Positions 34,128 through 48,095 of a DNA stretch of 64,000 nt are shown here, piece after piece. This stretch comes from Takifugu bimaculatus (lineage: Eukaryota > Chordata > Actinopteri > Tetraodontiformes > Tetraodontidae): NCBI GenBank assembly GCA_004026145.2, contig CP034981.1, positions 919,310 through 983,309 on the forward strand, in the 5' to 3' direction. Position numbers and translations under genes: made by a program. Position 1 is the stretch's first letter; each line of letters begins with the position of its first letter. The notes beneath the pieces were generated by a model. It saw only the letters and a list, made by a program, of their open reading frames with translations. It was not told the DNA's origin and ran no database searches.

Positions 34128-35535
34128 CAGTGGATTATTGGTGAATAAATGGGTAGATTATTTGAGGATTATTGGTGAATAAATGCGTAGATTATCAGTG
34201 GATTATTGGTGAATAAATGGGTAGACTATCTAATGATTATTGGTGAATAAATGGGTAGATTATCAGTGGATTATTGGTGAATAAATGGGTCGATTATCAG
34301 TGGATTATTGGTGAATAAATGGGTAGATTATCAGTGGATTATTGGTGAATAAATGGGTAGATTATCAGTGGATTATTGGTGAATAAATGGGTCGATTATC
34401 GGTGGATTATTGGTGAATAAATGGGTAGATTATCAGTGGATTATTGGTGAATAAATGGGTCGATTATCGGTGGATTATTGGTGAATTAATGGGTAGATTA
34501 TCGGTAGATTAGCGGTGAATTAATGGTTAGATTATTTGAGGATTGTTGGTGAATACAAGGGTAGATTATCAGAAGATTATTGGTGAATAATTGGGTAGAA
34601 CTTTTGAGGATTATTGGTGAATAAATGGGTAGATTATCGGTAGATTATTGGTGAATAAATGGGTAGATTATCAGTAGATTATCGGTGAATTAATGGGTAG
34701 AACTTTTGAGGATTATTGGTGAATTAATGGGTAGATCATCAGTAGATTATCGGTGAATTAATGGGTAGATTTTTGAGGATTATTGGTGAATAATGGGTAG
34801 ATTATCAGATTATTGGTGAAAAATGGGTAGATTATCGGAGATTATTGGTGAATAAATGGGTAGATTATCATGGATTATTGGTGAATAAATGGGTAGATTA
34901 TGTGGATTATTGGTGAATTAATGGGTAGATTATCGTGGATTATTGGTGAATAATGGGTAGATTATCGTGGATTATTGGTGAATTAATGGGTAGATTTCGT
35001 GGATTATTGGTGAAAAATGGGTAGATTATCTGTGGATTATTGGTAAATAAATGGGTAGATTATCGGTAGATTATTGGTGAATAAATGGGTAGATTATCGT
35101 GGATTATTGGTGAATAAATGGGTAGATTATCTGTGGATTATTGGTGAATAATGGGTAGATTATCGTATATTATGGTGAAAAAAGGGTAGATTATCGGTAG
35201 ATTATTGGTGAATCAATGGGTAGATTATCTGAGGATTATTAGTGAATTGATAGGTAGATATCGGTAGATTATTGGTGAAAAAAAGGGTAGATTATCGGTA
35301 GATTATTGGTGAATAAATGGGTAGATTATCGGTAGATTATTGGTGAAAAAAGGGTAGATTATCGGTAGATTATTGGTGAATAAATGGGTAGATTATCAAT
35401 GGATTATTGGTGAATAAATGGGTAGATTATCAGTGGATTAATGGTGAATAAATGGGTAGATTATTTGAGGATTATTGGTGAATAAATGGGTAGAATATCT
35501 GTGGATTATTGGTGAATAAATAGGTAGATTATCGA
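34128..35535 (+). repeat. 34-bp minisatellite in J3-C3 intron
   Basis: About 41 copies, with several short-unit variants between 34780 and 35200. Confidence 0.92.
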
Positions 35536-35649
35536 TTATGAATGACTTGTGTGAGCCCACGATGTGCATGTGTGGTTGAGCTGACCTCTGACCTCCAGCG
35601 TTGACCCCTCAGGGCCAGTGAGAGCAGTAACTCTGGTGTCTCACCACAG

Positions 35650-36278
35650 ATGCGGCGCTGGTCCAGCCTGTGTTGAGCGTGTACCCAGCAGCATCCAGAG
35701 ATCCTCTGGAGGGGAGGACCGCCCTGCTGTGTGTGGCCTCAGACATGGTTCCTCCTCTGGTGAGGTTCTCCTGGAGGAGACAACGGGCCGACAGTGCTGT
35801 GGAGGAGTCACCTCCTGCCCATGAAGAAGAGCTGCAGCTCAGAGAGCCGGGCCGCATCACCTCCATCAGACTGCTGGACCGGGACGCCGTCCACACCTAT
35901 AAATACCGCTGCTCCGTGCAGCACGAGGGGGGGGCGGTGAAGGCCCAGTCCCAGCAAGGTGCTGATGTCCTGTCCCTCAGCCATCTTGAGACACCTTCAG
36001 GTGGGCTGATCTTTCTTCTTCACTGTGTTTGTCTTCCAGAGGTTGCACCAGTCCCCCCGTCTGTCTCCCCGTCTGTCCCTACGTCTGTCCCTCCGTCCAT
36101 CCCTCCGTCTGTCCCTCCATCCATCCCTCCGTCCATCCCTCCGTCCATCCCCCCGTCTGTGCTGAGGATGAAGCTGCTCTCTTTTGTCTACACGGCCCTG
36201 ATGATGAAGAGTCTGCTGAGCTGCTGTGGAATCTCTCTGCTCCTCTTCCTCACCAACAACCAGAAACAGGCTGACTGA
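35650..36278 (+). CDS. TCR gamma constant region C3, longer connecting peptide
   Basis: Exon 1 35650-35958, exon 2 36040-36278. Exon 2 is 72 nt longer than in C1, from six extra PPS(I/V)-type 12-bp units in the connecting peptide. The Ig domain matches C2 as far as seen. The membrane Lys and NNQKQAD tail are unchanged, and the intron is 81 nt and stop-free. Confidence 0.88.
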
Positions 36279-36361
36279 CTGGTTCCAGTCCACCATCCTG
36301 TCTCGTCCTCTCACTGCTTCCTTTTCCACTGGACTTTTCCTCTCTCAGAATAAAAGCTTCT

Positions 36362-37012
36362 CTCCAGCAATAATAACTGTAATTTGCCAGCTTTGATCAA
36401 TAAAGTAAATGTGTCTGAACAGGAAGCTGAATCCTCGTTGTGAGGTCACCAAACTCTTCGTAGTTTGATGTCATTTTTTCATCTTTGTTGATGAATTTCT
36501 GGCCCAATGACAGCGTCTCTCTATTAGGAAGCGGCAGAATGAGACGGTTGCTGCTCACATGTTGATCTTTAGGGACGATATTGGAAGACACAGAAGATTT
36601 CCTGTTTATTACGGAGAAATCTAGAAATGGTTCGTTGATCATTACATACAAATTAAGTCCGAATAATTCTAAAAGTGTTCAGAAGATAAATGTGGTGAGA
36701 AGATGCTGCAAGGAGCCGAAGGTTGCTGTGAAGGTTTCTGCGTCTCTTTCAGCGTTGCTCCCCCAGAACGTGTGGTTTCACTGTTGCTAGGACACCATCA
36801 CAGGAAGCACACAGCCGCAGCACAGGAAGTGATTTTATCGGTCTCGTCCCCACAGTCACACTCTGGCCTGCTGCACCTGCTCATCGTCTGCAACAGGTTC
36901 TCAGGCTGCAGAACCTTCCAGAAGACACCTGTGGACCCATTTAACAGGCCAGGTCTTCTGGCTTCTGCCCGCTCAGCAGCAGCCACTCAGCTTCTTCTCA
37001 GCACCTTCATGG
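36362..37012 (+). repeat. Inverted repeat, right arm of TRG3
   Basis: Pairs with 32106-32782, except for about 33 bp missing here near 36518. Confidence 0.8.
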
Positions 37013-37347
37013 GGCACAAATTAGTCAGTAAAATCCCTTCTGGAAGGGGATCAACAGGATTGGCTCAAATCAGCATTTCCCTTCTAACAATAGTTGATAT
37101 TTAAAACCCATTTGGAAGCATCTCCACAGGATCTTCAGCAACGTGAGTTGTGATGGAGGCCCCAAGATTCAGGTCAGGATTATGAAGTCAGTGACCAGAT
37201 AAACCAGAACAACTGCTCTTCATCTTTATGCCCCTTTAGCAAACTAGAGAAAAGCACTGGGCGCTGTGGGGCTTTGATGTTTCAGATCAAAGTCTTTCTG
37301 GAATCTATGTTACCAACTGAATCAGCTCTTCCTTGGTCCACCATCAG
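37013..37347 (+). other. Unit junction, no gene seen
   Basis: Copy of 10157-10491. Confidence 0.4.
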
Positions 37348-37784
37348 CGCCTCCTAAAGACATTAAAATCCGGCCGTGCCGTGGACAAGGAGGGGAAGTG
37401 TTTCAGGTCTCCAGATGGGTCAGGGTCTGAGTACGAGACTGCTGAAGAGTGGGCTGATGGAGGTCAGGGAGGAGGCTGGGTGAGCCCAGATGATGAACGT
37501 TCCTGTACAAATCAAGTTCCACTTAAAGTGTCAGACGGGTGGGAAGCTGGACATGAGGCTGCAGAGCAGGAGTTATGGAAGGGTGACGAAGAAAAGTGTT
37601 CAGCTGATGAAGAGTTGGCACGGAACACTGGTACACAATCAGTTTCCAGAGATCAGGCAGGTGAGCAAGGCACGCTCACTTTCACCTGTGAGCCTCAAAC
37701 AGGAAGTGTGTTTAACGAAAACCCCTCAGATAACAAGGGAGGTGCGTTTGATTCAGATCCCACGACTGAAGCACAGGGAAGAGG

Positions 37785-38334
37785 TGTGACGGGTGCAGTT
37801 AGGACCCAAATGCAGCACTCTGAAAAGCTGGACCGTAGTAATGATTTTTATTAACACACGGGCAAACAGGAACTCAGGCAGACCAGGAAACACAGGAAAT
37901 AGTCCGTTCTTCAGGCTCTGGGCCCGCACAAAGTCTATGGGTTGCAGGCTCGGGGAGTGGGGCGAGCAGCAGCGAAGTCCGAGCCGGGCGGAGAAGTCTA
38001 AACCAGGTGAGCAGACAGGAACCAGAGACGCTGAGGCAGAAGTCGTAGTCAGGGGCAGAAAGCAGGTAGGTTGTCCAGGGAACAGGCAAGGCAGGCAGAA
38101 CGAAGACAGGCAGGGTCGGTAACGGGTAATCCGGCAGGGAAACAACGCTGGAAAGTCACGCATGAAAGCAGAAGAACAATCTGGCACTGAGTGAGTGTGA
38201 GGCTGGAGAATATATACACTGGTAGGTGAGCTGATTGATGAGTGAGGGCAGGTGTGTGATCAGAGGGTGTGGTGTGAGCAGGGCAGTGGAAAAGTACTGG
38301 GACAGGAGGGAACTGGGGAAAAGGGGCTGTGACA
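37785..38334 (-). mobile_element. Chromovirus solo LTR inside amph-3 DPF exon
   Basis: 550 bp, TGTGACGG to CTGTGACA. The flanks AGAGG and GGAGG fit a 5-bp duplication with one later change. It interrupts the coding repeat and adds a stop at about 37852. Confidence 0.88.
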
Positions 38335-39046
38335 GGAGGTGCGTTTGATTCAGACCCTTTTGCTCGAACAGAACGTGGAGGTGCGTTTGAGTCAGACCAG
38401 TGTGTCAACAGTTTCCCAGAAACATGTTCAGGTACTGAAGATGGCGTCTGGACCTCCGAGCCCTGGCGGGACTCTGCATCCGTCTCAGCTGAGGGAGTTA
38501 AAGCTGTAAACAGAATTCACAAAGAACCAGAAAATTCAGACATGTCAGAAGATGAAGCTGCAAACCGAAGACTTGGAAAGTTGTATCAAGAGCTAGATAC
38601 AGAGAAGGAAGAGGTATTGGTCTTTCTCAACTCCGCCCTGTGGTAGAAACCAGCCTCATGTAGAAATGAATGGAGAATCCTTTATGGTGTCTTCTACCCT
38701 TCCACAGAGTCCTCAAACCTGGACCCCAGCCTGAGCTCCTCCTACACCTCCTCTTGCTTGCTTTATCTGTGTGTCCATCCCATCCTCCGGTTCCACATTT
38801 GGTTATCTTTAAGGTGTCACCGTTGCAGCGTGCTAACAATGTTTGTGTCTTTGTGCTTCACTCCAGGTCACCAGTGCGTTTAATGGCCTGTCCCAGGTAA
38901 CCTGTTCTAATCTGTTAAACGGGTCTGAGATTGAACCTTTGCTTGACTGGCTGATGAACCCCTCCACCAGACGGATCCCTCAGAACGGAGGGAGGAATCG
39001 ATTGGATACCATCATGGGATTGAGTCATGTGTCTTCTCCACCGGGG

Positions 39047-39187
39047 AGACAACAACAACAACAACAACAGCAGCAAATATAGCAGCAGCAACAACAAATA
39101 TAGCAACAACAACAACAACAGCAAATATAGCAACAACAACAACAACAGTAGCAGCAACAACAACAACAACAAATATAGCAACAACAG
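39047..39187 (+). repeat. (CAA)n microsatellite, amph-3
   Basis: Same block as in the other copies. Confidence 0.85.
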
Positions 39188-39279
39188 CCCACAAAGGTTG
39201 AATGTCAGTCAGAACCAAAGAGGTTTTGAATGAAAGATGTGTGTCGGACCAGTAAAGTGTGTTTTGTGAATCATCATGA

Positions 39280-39605
39280 CCAGTGTGGGTCAGTGTTAGT
39301 TAGTGTGGGTGAGTGATAGTTAGTGTGGGTTAGTGTTAGTGTGGGTTAGTGATAGTGTGGGTCAGTGTGGGTCAGTGTGGTTTATTGATAGTGTGGGTTA
39401 GTGTTAGTTAGTGTGGGTTAGTGTTAGTGTGGGTTAGTGTTAGTTAGTGTGGGTTAGTGTTAGTGTGGGTTAGTGTTAGTTAGTGTTGGTCAGTGTTGGT
39501 TCGTGTGGGTCAGCGTGTGGGTTAGTGTTGGCTTAGTATTCATATGGGTTAGTATTAGTGTAGATTAGGGTTAGTGTGGGTTAATGTTAGTCAGTGTTGG
39601 TTAGT
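39280..39605 (+). repeat. GTGTGGGTTA-type minisatellite, amph-3
   Basis: Shortest version of this family. Confidence 0.87.
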
Positions 39606-40477
39606 TAAACTACTGTAACGGTTAGTCTGGCATGTTGATGTTGAGGGTTTAGTGGAAGTAAATGTTATAATGTGACTCGTTGTGACTCGTTGTGACTCGT
39701 TTGTGTTTCACCTGTCTGCTCCTCAGGATGCGGCTCCGCCCTCTTTTTTTGCTGATTTTGATCAAATGGTAAGTTTAACCAGGTCAGGCTTTATAGACAG
39801 GTTTAGTTTAACGAGGTTCATCAGTTTCAGAAAAATGGGTTTCAGATTTGAAAATTGTGTAAATTGAAAGCAGAGAAAGTGCTGGAAACCTGCTGCTGTT
39901 ATCAGGCTGATCAGTATTGATAGAGATCATTAGTGATCTGCTGACGTTTGCATCTGACAGCATCTTCAGATGGTAACCAAGGTCCAACAGTGCAGTTGTG
40001 GTTTAGTCTAGTTCTATTAGTGATTCATCTAGATCACATTATCTCCTATTAAGAAACTCAGTTCTAGTTCTGGTTGGAGTTGAAAGGAACATGTCAGGAG
40101 CCAGTTTTGGGTTCACACCAAGTTTTCTCTACAAGAACGAGGTTTAAAACAGAACCAAGTGGGGTTCCTGAAGCTCCAGACACAGAAGCTCCTGAGGAAC
40201 AGGAGGCTACAGCTCCCCCTGCTGGTGAGGAGCCCGCAGCACCTGCTGAAGAAGAGGAAGAGAAGAGTGAAGAAGAGGAGGTGAAGCCGACTACAGCTCC
40301 TTCCACTGAGGAAGAGCTGGAGCCCACTGTTGCTCCCTCTGATGAAGTGATGGAGGAGACTGAAGCGCCACCTGCTGGTGAGGAGGACACAGAGGGATCA
40401 GGCAGTCTGGAGAAGGAGAAGCCAGTCGTAAGTGAACAGCATGATCTTCATCCTTGATACATGTGGTCAGTCGGGAG

Positions 40478-40895
40478 GTTCATCTTCAACATCACCACCA
40501 TGGCCAGGAGTATCTTCATCATCAGCAAACTCATCATCAAGATGATCTTCATCAGCAAACTCATCATCCTCATCAAGATGATCTTCATCATCATCATCAT
40601 TAAGATTGTCTTCATCCTCATCAAGATGGTCTTCATCATCAAAATCATCATCCTCATCAAGATGATCTTCATCATCAAATTTGTTATCCTCATCCAGATT
40701 ATCTTCATCATCATCATTAAGATTATCATCATCATGATCTTCATCACCATCCTCATCAAGATGATCTTCATCATCAGCAAACTCACCATCATGAAGACCT
40801 TTATGATGATGATGATCAAGATTATCTTCATCATCATTAAGATTGTCTTCATCACCATCAGGATTATCTTCATCATCCTCATCCTCATCATCTTG
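40478..40895 (+). repeat. ATC/ATG triplet repeat, amph-3
   Basis: Imperfect triplets as in amph-1. Confidence 0.87.
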
Positions 40896-41519
40896 TATCA
40901 ATCAATACTTCACTCAGTTTCTAATAAACGTGAATGTTTTCCTTTGAAGGTACCTGAGGAACCTTCATCCATCCAGGAGGCGGAGCTTGATGAGGTTTCT
41001 TTTTCATTTGTGTTGAATTTGCTTGTTTTCAATCTTAATACGTCTTAAATAAAAATGTTGTCTGTAGATTCCTGGTGCTGACCAAACGTGCGGATGAAGC
41101 AGCTCCGCTGGTAAATATAAAGAACAACAACAACAACAACACTAATAATAATAGTTTTGGGGGCCGCTGACACGATTGTCTCATTAATGTGAATGAAGTT
41201 CAAACCCTAAATCAGAGCTCCCTCATTGGAGACGAGTGTTTCAGCTCCTCTGACCCGGTTCTGTTTTGATCTGGGATCACGTCTTCCTGTCGTTGCAGGA
41301 AAACATGCCGATCCCGTCAGTGATCATCGAACCCGCCTCCAGTAATGAAGGTGACGACGACCGCGATGGTGACATCATCTCGCCCACCGCCGCCAGTGAC
41401 AACGATGTGACCACGGTGAGCCAGACCATGAAACACATGAGTCCATCTGGAGGCGTGTCCGGGCTCCCGGATGACTTCCTGTACAAGGTGAGACTTCCTT
41501 CAAGGCCAATAATCCGACC

Positions 41520-41702
41520 CGGACCCTGACCCTGACCCTGATCCTGATCCTGATCCTGATCCTGTTCCTGACCCTGACCCTGACCCTGGCCCTGATCCTG
41601 ATCCTGATCCTGATCCTGACCCTGACCCTGACCCTGAATCTGACCGTGATCCTGACCCTGATCCCGACCCTGACTCTGACCGTGATCCTGACCCTGACCC
41701 TG
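41520..41702 (+). repeat. (CCCTGA)n repeat, left of chromovirus
   Basis: Hexamer array interrupted by the element; it continues at 47283-47455 and, in the duplicate, 53435-53607. Confidence 0.9.
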
Positions 41703-44700
41703 TGTGACGGGTGCAGTTAGGACCCAAATGCAGCACTCTGAAAAGCTGGACCGTAGTAAAGACTTTTATTAACCCACGGGCAAACAGGAACTCAGGCAGA
41801 CCGAGACAGAAAATAGTCCGTTCCTCCGGCTCTGGGCCCGCACAAAGTCCAGGAGTTGCAGGCTCGGGGAGTGGGGCGAGCAGCAGCGAAGTCGGGGCCG
41901 GGCGGAGAAGTCTAAACCAGGTGAGCAGACAGGAACCAGAGACGCTGAGGCAGAAGTCGTAGTCAGGGGCAGAAAGCAGGTAGGTTGTCCGGGGAACAGG
42001 CAAGGCAGGCAGAACGAAGACAGGCAGGGTCGGCAACGGGCAATCCGGCAAGTCTTGCATGAACGCAGAGGAACAATCTGGCACTGAGTGAGTGTGAGGC
42101 TGGAGAATATATAAACTGGTAGGTGAGCTGATTGATGAATGAGGGCAGGTGTGTGATCAGTGAGTGAGAGCAGGTGTGTGATCAGAGGGTGTGGTGTGAG
42201 CAGGGCAGTGGAAAAGTACTGGGACAGGAGGGAACGGGAGAAAAGGGGCTGTGACAGAACCCCCCTCTCAAGGGACGGCCCCTGACGTCCCAAAAACAAA
42301 GACCAAGCTGAGCCGGGTGGGTGGAGGGGGCCTGGAGGAGGGCTAAAATTCTTCCGAGGCCTCCGTCTCAGCTTCCTCCTCGTCGCTGGAAGCCTCGGAT
42401 GACAGGGAGGACAGAGTCTCTAAATTGGCACCGCCACCAGCATTGGGGATCTTGGAGGGCTGGTCAGGGTGACAGTGATGGAACTCGCGGATGAGCTGCG
42501 CATCCAGGATGTGACGGGCCGGGACCCATGACCTCTCCTCTGGGCCGTATCCCTCCCAGTCGACGAGATACTGTAGACCCCTTCCACGGTGGCGGGAGCG
42601 CAGCAGGCGGCGAACTGTGAAGGCAGGACCCCCATCAATAATCCGTGGAGGTGGTGGCGGCTGAGAAGCCGGCATCAACGGACTCTCTCGAACCGGCTTG
42701 ATCCTGGAGACATGGAAGGTTGGGTGGATCCGCATGGCCCGGGGCAGCTTGAGCCTGACGGCCGCAGGGTTGATGACCTTCTCGATAATAAACGGCCCGA
42801 TGAACTTAGGAGCCAGCTTCTTGGACTCCACCCTCAAGGGAAGGTCTCGGGTCGAGAGCCATACCTTCTGCCCCACCAGGTAAGTGGGAGCCCGGGAGCG
42901 ACGGCGGTTGGCTGTCGTCGAGTAACGGTCAGCTGCTCGTAGGAGAGCAGCCCTGGCCTGGGTCCAGGTCTGGCGGCAACGGCGGATGAAAGCCTCGACG
43001 GACGGACAGGAAGCTTCCCTCTCCAGGGCTGGGAACAGCGGCGGCTGGAAGCCATAGGCGCACTGGAAGGGAGAAAGTCCAGTGGTGGAGCTGGTTAGGG
43101 TGTTGTGGGCATATTCCACCCACAGTAGCTGCTTGGACCAAGTGGAGGGGTGTCTGGACGCCATGCAGCGAAGCGCCGTCTCCATCTCCTGATTCACCCT
43201 CTCCGATTGGCCGTTGGATTGAGGATGGAACCCAGAGGACAGGCTTACGGTGGCCCCGATGAGGCTGCAGAACTCCCGCCAGAATACGGACGTGAACTGG
43301 GGACCCCGATCAGAGACTACGTCCGACGGAAGGCCGTGGAGCCGAAATATGTGCTGTAGCACAAGTTCAGCAGTCTCCTTGGCCGACGGAAGCTTGGGTA
43401 GGGGCACGAAGTGGACCATCTTGCTGAACCGGTCTACCACAGTCAGGATAGTGGTGAATCCACTCGACAGTGGCAGACCGGTAACAAAGTCCAGCGAAAT
43501 ATGGGACCAGGGTCGATGTGGCACAGGCAGAGGTTGCAGGTAACCGGCAGGGGCCTGGCGGGAGGACTTGTGCAGACTGCAGATCGGGCAGGCGTTGACA
43601 AACTCTCTGGTGTCCTCCTCTAAAGTGGGCCACCAGAACCGCCGCTGCAGGACCTCTTTAGTGCACTGAATCCCTGGGTGGCAAGTGAGCCGGGAGCCGT
43701 GGGCCCATTGTAGGACGTCAGACCTCAGACTGTCCGGGACAAACAGGCGGTCAGGCGAGCAGGAGCTGGGACCAGGTTGGTTCTCCAGGGCAGCCTTTAC
43801 ACGCTCCTCCACCTCCCAGGTGAGAGAAGCCACAAGGCAGGGAGCAGGAAGAATGGTGTCTGGGTTGAGGGCAGTGTCCTTCTGTTCCCAGGAACTGGCG
43901 AGATAGCGCGTCAGGCTTGACGTTGCGGGAGCCCGGCCGATAGGAGAGGGAAAAGTTGAACCTGGTAAAGAACAGGGACCACCTGGCCTGACGGGAGTTC
44001 AGTCTCTTAGCCGACCGGATGTACTCCAGGTTCTTGTGGTCCGTCCAAACCAGGAAGGGCAATTTAGTCCCCTCTAACCAGTGACGCCATTCCTCCAACG
44101 CCAGTTTCACCGCCAACAGTTCTCGGTTCCCAATGTCATAATTCTGTTCTGCCGGAGACAGACGTCGGGAGAAGAAGGCACAGGGGTGCATTTTCTGGTC
44201 ATCAGCAGAGCGTTGAGAGAGAACGGCGCCGACCCCCACATCAGAAGCATCGACCTCTACTATGAAGTGCCTTTCAGGGTCAGGAACCAGGAGAATGGGA
44301 GCTGAGGTGAACCGGGCCTTGAGGTTCTGGAATGCCTCCTCGGCAGCCTGGGACCAACGGAAGGGTACCTTGGAGGAGGTGAGAGAAGTGAGCGGAGCAG
44401 CCACGGTGCTGTATCCCCGGATGAATCTTCGGTAGAAGTTGGCGAATCCCAGGAACTGTTGCAGCTGTCTCCGGGACGGGCCAGGAGGTGACGGCAGAGA
44501 CCTTGGAGGGGTCCATCTCCACACTGCCTTGACCGATAATGTATCCCAGGAAAGAGACGGAGGTAGCATGGAACTCACACTTCTCGGCCTTGACAAACAG
44601 CGAGTTCTCCAGCAGGCGTTGGAGGACGGCCTGGACATGATGCACGTGTTCCTCCTTGGAACGGGAGAAGATCAGGATGTCGTCCAGGTAGACAAACATA

Positions 44701-47282
44701 GTCTTGTTGAGCATGTCTCTCAAAACGTCATTAATGAGTGCCTGGAATACGGCCGGGGCATTAGTAAGGCCGAAAGGCATGACCAGGTACTCATAGTGTC
44801 CAGTGGGTGTGTTGAAGGCAGTCTTCCACTCGTCCCCCTCCCGGATCTGGACTAGGTGGTAGGCGTTGCGGAGATCCAACTTGGTGAAGACCACGGCCCC
44901 CTGAAGCAGCTCAAAGGCTGAAGCGATGAGTGGGAGAGGGTATCGATTCTTGACCGTGATCTCATTGAGGCCCTCTAGTCGATGCAGGGCCTCAGGGACC
45001 CGTCCTTCTTCTCCACAAAGAAGAACCCTGCCCCAGCAGGCGATGAGGAGGGACGGATAATCCCGGCAGCCAGAGCATCATTAATGTAGACCTCCATGGC
45101 CTCTCTTTCTGGCGCAGACAGTGAGTAGAGACGACCCTTGGGAGGCGTGGTGCCGGACTGAAGGTTTATGGCGCAGTCGTAGGGTCGATGAGGGGGCAGA
45201 GAGGTAGCCTTAGCCTTGCTGAACACCTCCCGGAAGTCATGGTACTCGGAGGGTACCGCAGACAGGTCGGGGGCCGGAATGGATTTGACTGATAATAGAG
45301 GCGCGGCAGCTTGATTAAGGCAGACCTGGTGACAGGAGGAACTCCACCCCAGAATGGAACCCGTCGCCCAGTCAATGTGGGGGTTGTGACGACGGAGCCA
45401 GGGGTAACCAAGGATGAGTGGGAGGTGAGGTGACTTCAGGACGTGGAATTGTATGGTCTCGTGGTGGTTGCCCGACAGAAGCATGTGGATGGGCGTGGTC
45501 TGGTGAGTGACAGTCCCTAGGAGATGGCCATCCAGGGCGCTGGCAGGAACTGAATGTGGTAACAGAACCTGGTCGATACCCAGCTGGACGGCGAGCTCCT
45601 CATCGATCAGGCTGACATCAGCCCCGGAGTCTATGAAGGTGGCGAGGGTGTGAGAGCCCCCCGCCAACAGAAGCTGGACGTGAAACAATGGCCGTGGGCA
45701 GGGGGCCGAGTCTTGAGTCCGGCTCAGCAGTCCGCCCCTGTCTACTGCTGAGCCCTCCCCTTTTACTGGGCAACGAGAGACAAAGTGCCCAGCCTGTCCG
45801 CAGTAGAGACAGAGGTTCCCCTGTCGTCGTCGCTCTCGCTCCGCCGGAGTCAGGCTGGTGCGTCCCACCTGCATGGGTTCGGCCCCCCCAGATGCGGGCC
45901 CTGTGAGAAGGTTGGAGGCGGCTGGAGATCCTCGCAGGCGGGCAGACGACCGGTGCTCCGCCTCTCCCTGGCGTAGCTTTCTTCTCCTTGCCTGGACGCG
46001 CCTGTCCAGCCTTGAAGTCAGGTTGATGAGTCCATCAAGGGAGGGCGGAAGATCAAAAGGAACCAACGCATCCTTTATATATGGTGCTAGCCCATTGAGG
46101 AAGGCGTCGCACTGGGCTGCTGGGTTCCAGTCACTGAGCCGGGCCCGGGTACGGAAGTCGATAGCGTAGTCAGCAATGGACCGACTTCCCTGCTTCACGC
46201 TCATGAGTCCCCCGGTGGCATCCGGACCCAGAGAAACAGGCCCAAAAACCTTCCGAAGCTCCGCAGAGAAGGCCTGGAAAGAGGAGCAGGCCGGTGTGCC
46301 CCTCTCCCACTCTGCCGTTCCCCACAGGCGTGCCCTGCCAGTCAGGTGATTGATGGTAAAGGCGACCTTCGCCGCCTCCGAGGCGAAGGTGTAGGGCTAC
46401 AGAGTGAACAGGATTGAACAGTTCGTGATGAACGGGTTGCAGCCCTCTGGGTCCCCAGAATAACGCTCTGGGGTTCCCACCTGGGGCTCTGCAGCAGTCC
46501 CTGGTGGGGGAGCAGGAACCGGAGCGGCCGGTTGTGACACTGAGACCACCAGCTGTTGGACCTGGGTGGCTACTGACCTTAATGCCTGCTCCAGGGCCGA
46601 TGCTGTCTGCCGAGCCTCCGCAGCATTGGAGGCTAGCTGGGCCTCGAATTGTTGGAGCCTTCCCTCCACTTGGTCCAAACGAGACTGAGGTGGAGATGAG
46701 TGTGCTGGGTCCATGTTTTGGCCAGATTGTACTGTGACGGGCGCAGTTAGGACCCAAACGCAGCACTCTGGAAAGCTGGACCGTAGTAATGATTTTTATT
46801 AACACACGGGCAAACAGGAACTCAGGCAGACCAGGAAACACAGGAAATAGTCCGTTCTTCAGGCTCTGGGCCCGCACAAAGTCTATGGGTTGCAGGCTCG
46901 GGGAGTGGGACGAGCAGCAGCGAAGTCCGAGCCGGGCGGAGAAGTCTAAACCAGGTGAGCAGACAGGAACCAGAGATGCTGAGGCAGAAGTCGTAGTCAG
47001 GGGCAGAAAGCAGGTAGGTTGTCCGGGGAACAGGCAAGGCAGGCAGAACGAAGACAGGCAGGGTCGGTAACGGGTAATCCGGCAGGGAAACAACGCTGGA
47101 AAGTCACGCATGAAAGCAGAAGAACAATCTGGCACTGAGTGAGTGTGAGGCTGGAGAATATATACACTGGTAGGTGAGCTGATTGATGAGTGAGGGCAGG
47201 TGTGAGATCAGAGGGTGTGGTGTGAGCAGGGCAGTGGAAAAGTAGTGGGACAGAAGGGAACGGGAGAAAAGGGGCTGTGACA
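41703..47282 (-). mobile_element. Chromovirus (Ty3/gypsy) full-length, copy 1
   Basis: LTRs at 41703-42256 and 46733-47282, both TG...CA, flanked by CCCTG on each side (41698-41702, 47283-47287). The polypurine tract lies beside the left LTR. The internal part encodes Gag, protease, RT, RNase H, integrase and a chromodomain on the minus strand. The two LTRs differ visibly, unlike a fresh insertion. Confidence 0.92.
42343..46714 (-). pseudogene. Chromovirus gag-pol, copy 1
   Basis: Gag starts MDPAHSSPPQSRLDQ at 46714. It has an in-frame TAG at 46397-46399 and a CCHC knuckle (CLYCGQAGHFVSRC, near 45770-45812). Protease FIDSGADVSLI lies near 45630, RT YLDD near 44685, RNase H DASDVGVGAV near 44240, the integrase zinc finger near 43560-43690 with DFVTGLP, SDRGPQF and GQSERVNQ active-site blocks, and a chromodomain near 42480-42630 (YLVDWEGYG). 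A second TAG with a base loss near 44975, a frameshift near 44488 and one near 43871 break it. Confidence 0.9.
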
Positions 47283-47455
47283 CCCTGACCTTGATCCCGA
47301 CCCTGACCTTGATCCCGACCCTGATCCTGACCCCGACCCTGACCCCGACCCTGACCCCGATCCTGACCCCGACTGTGATCCTGACCCCGACCCTGACCGT
47401 GATCCTGATCCCGACCCTGACCCTGACCCTGACCCTTTTCCTGACCCCGACCCTG
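47283..47455 (+). repeat. (CCCTGA)n repeat, right of chromovirus copy 1
   Basis: Continues the array split by the element; duplicated at 53435-53607. Confidence 0.9.
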
Positions 47456-48095
47456 GCAGGAAGTTCCCAGCAGGACCACAGGTGACACCTCTGTGTCTTC
47501 AGGTGGAGACGATGCACGACTTTGAAGCAGCCAACTCAGACGAACTTGAACTGAAGACAGGTGACGTGGTTCTGGTGGTGCCCACCGAGTCGGCGGAGGA
47601 TCAGGTGAGAATGGAACCAGACACACCTGCCAGGACCACAAACACATTTTAATATTTCAGCTGTGTGGCTGAAACCTTGATTACATTTATTTGTCAGTCA
47701 AAACATTTGAACCTTTTTATTGTCACTAAAACTCAAAAACGTCCTAAAGAAAAACCCCACAAACACGAGTTGACAAAGTTCTGCTGAGACCCAGGAGAAC
47801 CACAGGAGAACCACAGGAGAACCACAGGAGAACCACAGGAGAGCTTCGCTCAGGTGGAGACGTGCTAAATGGAGCAGGTGCATAAAACAAAGGCGTCACC
47901 TGATGTCACTGTTGCTCCGACTACAGAAAACAGCCACAGGTGTTTAGGGATGAGCTGAGGTCAGATTGTCCTGCGTTAACGTTGCGCTGTTGTTGTTGTT
48001 GTTGTGGCAGGACGCTGGTTGGCTCACGGGTATCAAAGAAAGCGAGTGGTTAGCACGCGGTGCTAGCGCCCAGAAAGGACTGTTTCCAGAGAACT

